A stretch of 5,331 bases of DNA, taken from assembly GCA_027886925.1 (NCBI GenBank), contig JAPCJN010000090.1, forward strand, positions 3,601 through 8,931, given 5' to 3'. Positions 4,446 to 5,331 of the stretch are shown piece by piece. How positions within the stretch are numbered: the first letter of the stretch is position 1; the number at the start of each line of letters is the position of its first letter. Both the position numbers and the translations under genes were made by a program. A model generated the notes under the pieces. The model did not search any database and was not told the origin of the DNA. It worked only from the letters and a program-made list of their open reading frames with translations. This DNA is from Nitrososphaerota archaeon. GTDB lineage: Archaea > Thermoproteota > Nitrososphaeria > Nitrososphaerales > UBA183.

Positions 4446-4843
4446 GACTCCTGCTTGCAGACACAGCCTTCCTCATCGACGTCATGAAAGCTGACGAGAA
4501 AGCCCTCGCGAAGGCCAAGGAACTAGAGGCCGACTCGATCCCAGTCCTCGTTGGAGCTCCGACGATATTCGAGCTGTATGTCGGCGTCGGGTTGAGCGTG
4601 AGGTCTTCCGAGGAGAAGGAGAGGGTCCTGGAAGTGTTGAGGTCTCTCACCCACCTTCCTCTCGACCAGCAGTCGGCGACGAGGGCTGGTCTGGTCTACG
4701 CACATCGGTCAAGGGAAGGCGTGGAGATGGACCCTGAGGACGCGATGATCGCGGGCATAGCCTTGGAGAACCACGAGACCCTGTTGACACGCAACAGGAG
4801 GCATTTCTCGGGCATCCCCGAGTTGAAGCTCGAAGGCTATTAG
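4442..4843 (+). CDS. vapC: VapC toxin, PIN-domain ribonuclease
   Basis: From CTG 4442 the protein is 133 residues, the normal VapC size. PIN-domain landmarks are LLLADTAFLID with catalytic D7, APTIFELYVG with E44, MDPEDAMIAGIAL with D100, and LLTRNRRHF with N118 near the fourth metal-ligand position. These residues bind Mg2+ or Mn2+ for RNA cleavage; the RNA target is unknown. The first in-frame ATG is 4484, but starting there removes the first strand and D7, so the toxin would be inactive. Upstream, no ATG, GTG or TTG exists before an in-frame stop at 4394-4396. CTG 4442 overlaps the vapB stop as CTGA, exactly where toxin genes usually have ATGA. Either CTG is the start, or an A-to-C change has crippled translation. 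The C-terminus (IPELKLEGY) is complete. Confidence 0.85.
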   Translation: MRLLLADTAFLIDVMKADEKALAKAKELEADSIPVLVGAPTIFELYVGVGLSVRSSEEKERVLEVLRSLTHLPLDQQSATRAGLVYAHRSREGVEMDPEDAMIAGIALENHETLLTRNRRHFSGIPELKLEGY

Positions 4844-4884
4844 ATTTTCGGCAGTCCGGCGAAGCTCAATGAGAATCGGATTGG

Positions 4885-4918
4885 GCCGTGTACAGGGTTG
4901 CGCCTCAGTCCGGGGCAC
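4885..4918 (-). repeat. Intergenic repeat, copy 7 (degenerate)
   Basis: The shown strand reads GCCGTGTACAGGGTT, then GCGCCTCAGTCCGGGGCAC. Relative to copies 3 to 5 it has lost the CAT between GGGTT and GCGCC, so the mini-frame start is gone, and CTCCGCC is changed to CTCAGTCC. The outer flank CCGTGTACAGGG is closest to copies 3 and 5. It lies 41 bases after the vapC stop. Confidence 0.65.
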
Positions 4919-4951
4919 GTCGCTTGAATACGGGCTCAGACAGAAAAGGCC

Positions 4952-5311
4952 TCAGGCGACGGAAAGATAGGGTAGCCGGCGCTCCGTTTTTCCATCTTTC
5001 ACGACAATCGATAGCTCTCCGTTGATTCTGCCCTGCTTCCTCATCTCGTCAAGGTACGCCCGTATGACCGTCGCAGACCCGCTTGCTATCTTCCTTGCGA
5101 CCTTCAAATCCCCAGCGCTTTCCAAGTGTCCTCGTCAACTCCTAATTCCCTGCCAAGTTCTTTAAGGCTTGCCCTGGCGATCCTAGAATCGGGGAACTGA
5201 TAACAGACCCTCTTCGAGCGTCTTTTCCACGCCAAGGTGAGGGATGACCGTGCCAGCCTCGTCAACGATTCGAATGTCTACCAAGCGCGATCGTGTGTAT
5301 TCCAGCCGCAA
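4952..5311 (-). pseudogene. Unknown ~119-residue protein gene with two compensating frameshifts
   Basis: Three minus-strand stretches join into one protein-like sequence. The first, from TTG 5311, reads LVDIRIVDEAGTVIPHLG and continues to LEEGLLSVP. The second reads DSRIARASLKELGRELGVD and continues to TWKALG. The third reads DLKVARKIASGSATVIRAY, then LDEMRKQGRINGELS, ending at stop 4952-4954. The first break is healed by removing one base from GGGG at 5191-5194, and the second by adding one base at CCCC 5110-5113, so the net frame is unchanged. The fused product has strands in the first third and helices later; SGSATVIRAYLDEMRKQGRI resembles a helix-turn-helix plus the helix after it, so a DNA-binding role is possible but unproven. 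I do not recognise the family. The frame has a stop just upstream of 5311, so the gene seems to start within the window, from TTG 5311 or TTG 5284. Confidence 0.5.
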
Positions 5312-5331
5312 AGCCGATTAAAGCACCCATA

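Noticed and set aside
585..4918. CRISPR array
   Set aside because: Copies are hundreds of bases apart, in both orientations, separated by genes and variable in sequence.

Overview
The window looks like a piece of an archaeal chromosome. The evidence is a VapBC toxin-antitoxin pair with an archaeal-type (DUF217-like) antitoxin, A/T-rich TATA-like boxes about 25 to 40 bases ahead of start codons, TTG/GTG starts, a nitroreductase of a subfamily I associate with Thaumarchaeota-like archaea, and a membrane-anchored protein with many N-glycosylation sequons. The lineage (perhaps a TACK-group soil or sediment archaeon) is a guess from family resemblance only. Base composition is moderately GC-rich, and genes are small and loosely packed.

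Layout. 1-345: the 3' end of a small GVGIG-type protein on the + strand whose N-terminus is unclear. 346-651: no convincing gene, several small hairpins and one intergenic repeat copy. 652-951 (-): a 99-residue unknown protein. 952-1288: no gene, one repeat copy and one hairpin. 1289-1801 (-): a nitroreductase, probably leaderless. 2076-2522 (-): a VOC/glyoxalase-like enzyme. 2594-3124 (-): a membrane-anchored NTF2-like protein with a broken N-terminus. 3312-3620 (-): a 102-residue unknown protein. 3719-3913 (-): a lone antitoxin-like protein. 4212-4843 (+): vapB and vapC. 4952-5311 (-): a small unknown protein gene interrupted by two frameshifts.

The most striking structure is not a gene. 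A 27 to 42 base element with core GGGTTCATTGCGCCTCCGCC (or its complement) occurs at least seven times, almost once per intergenic gap. Two further stretches are weak matches. Read on the other strand, most copies present GGAGG, four bases, then ATG AAC CCN, so they look like a ribosome-binding site plus a mini-ORF beginning Met-Asn-Pro. Copies at 4001-4032 and 4885-4918 bracket the vapBC pair, and one copy abuts a stop codon and reads in frame into the VOC gene.

A second theme is single-base frame breaks at homopolymers: C5 at 3159-3163, CCCC at 5110-5113 and GGGG at 5191-5194. Each is healed by one inserted or deleted base, giving natural-looking proteins. This points to either homopolymer sequencing errors or gene decay. 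The genes do not form one obvious pathway. The nitroreductase, VOC enzyme and anchored protein are co-directional and could be partly co-transcribed, but each has its own repeat-bearing gap. The toxin-antitoxin pieces and repeats give the region an accessory character.
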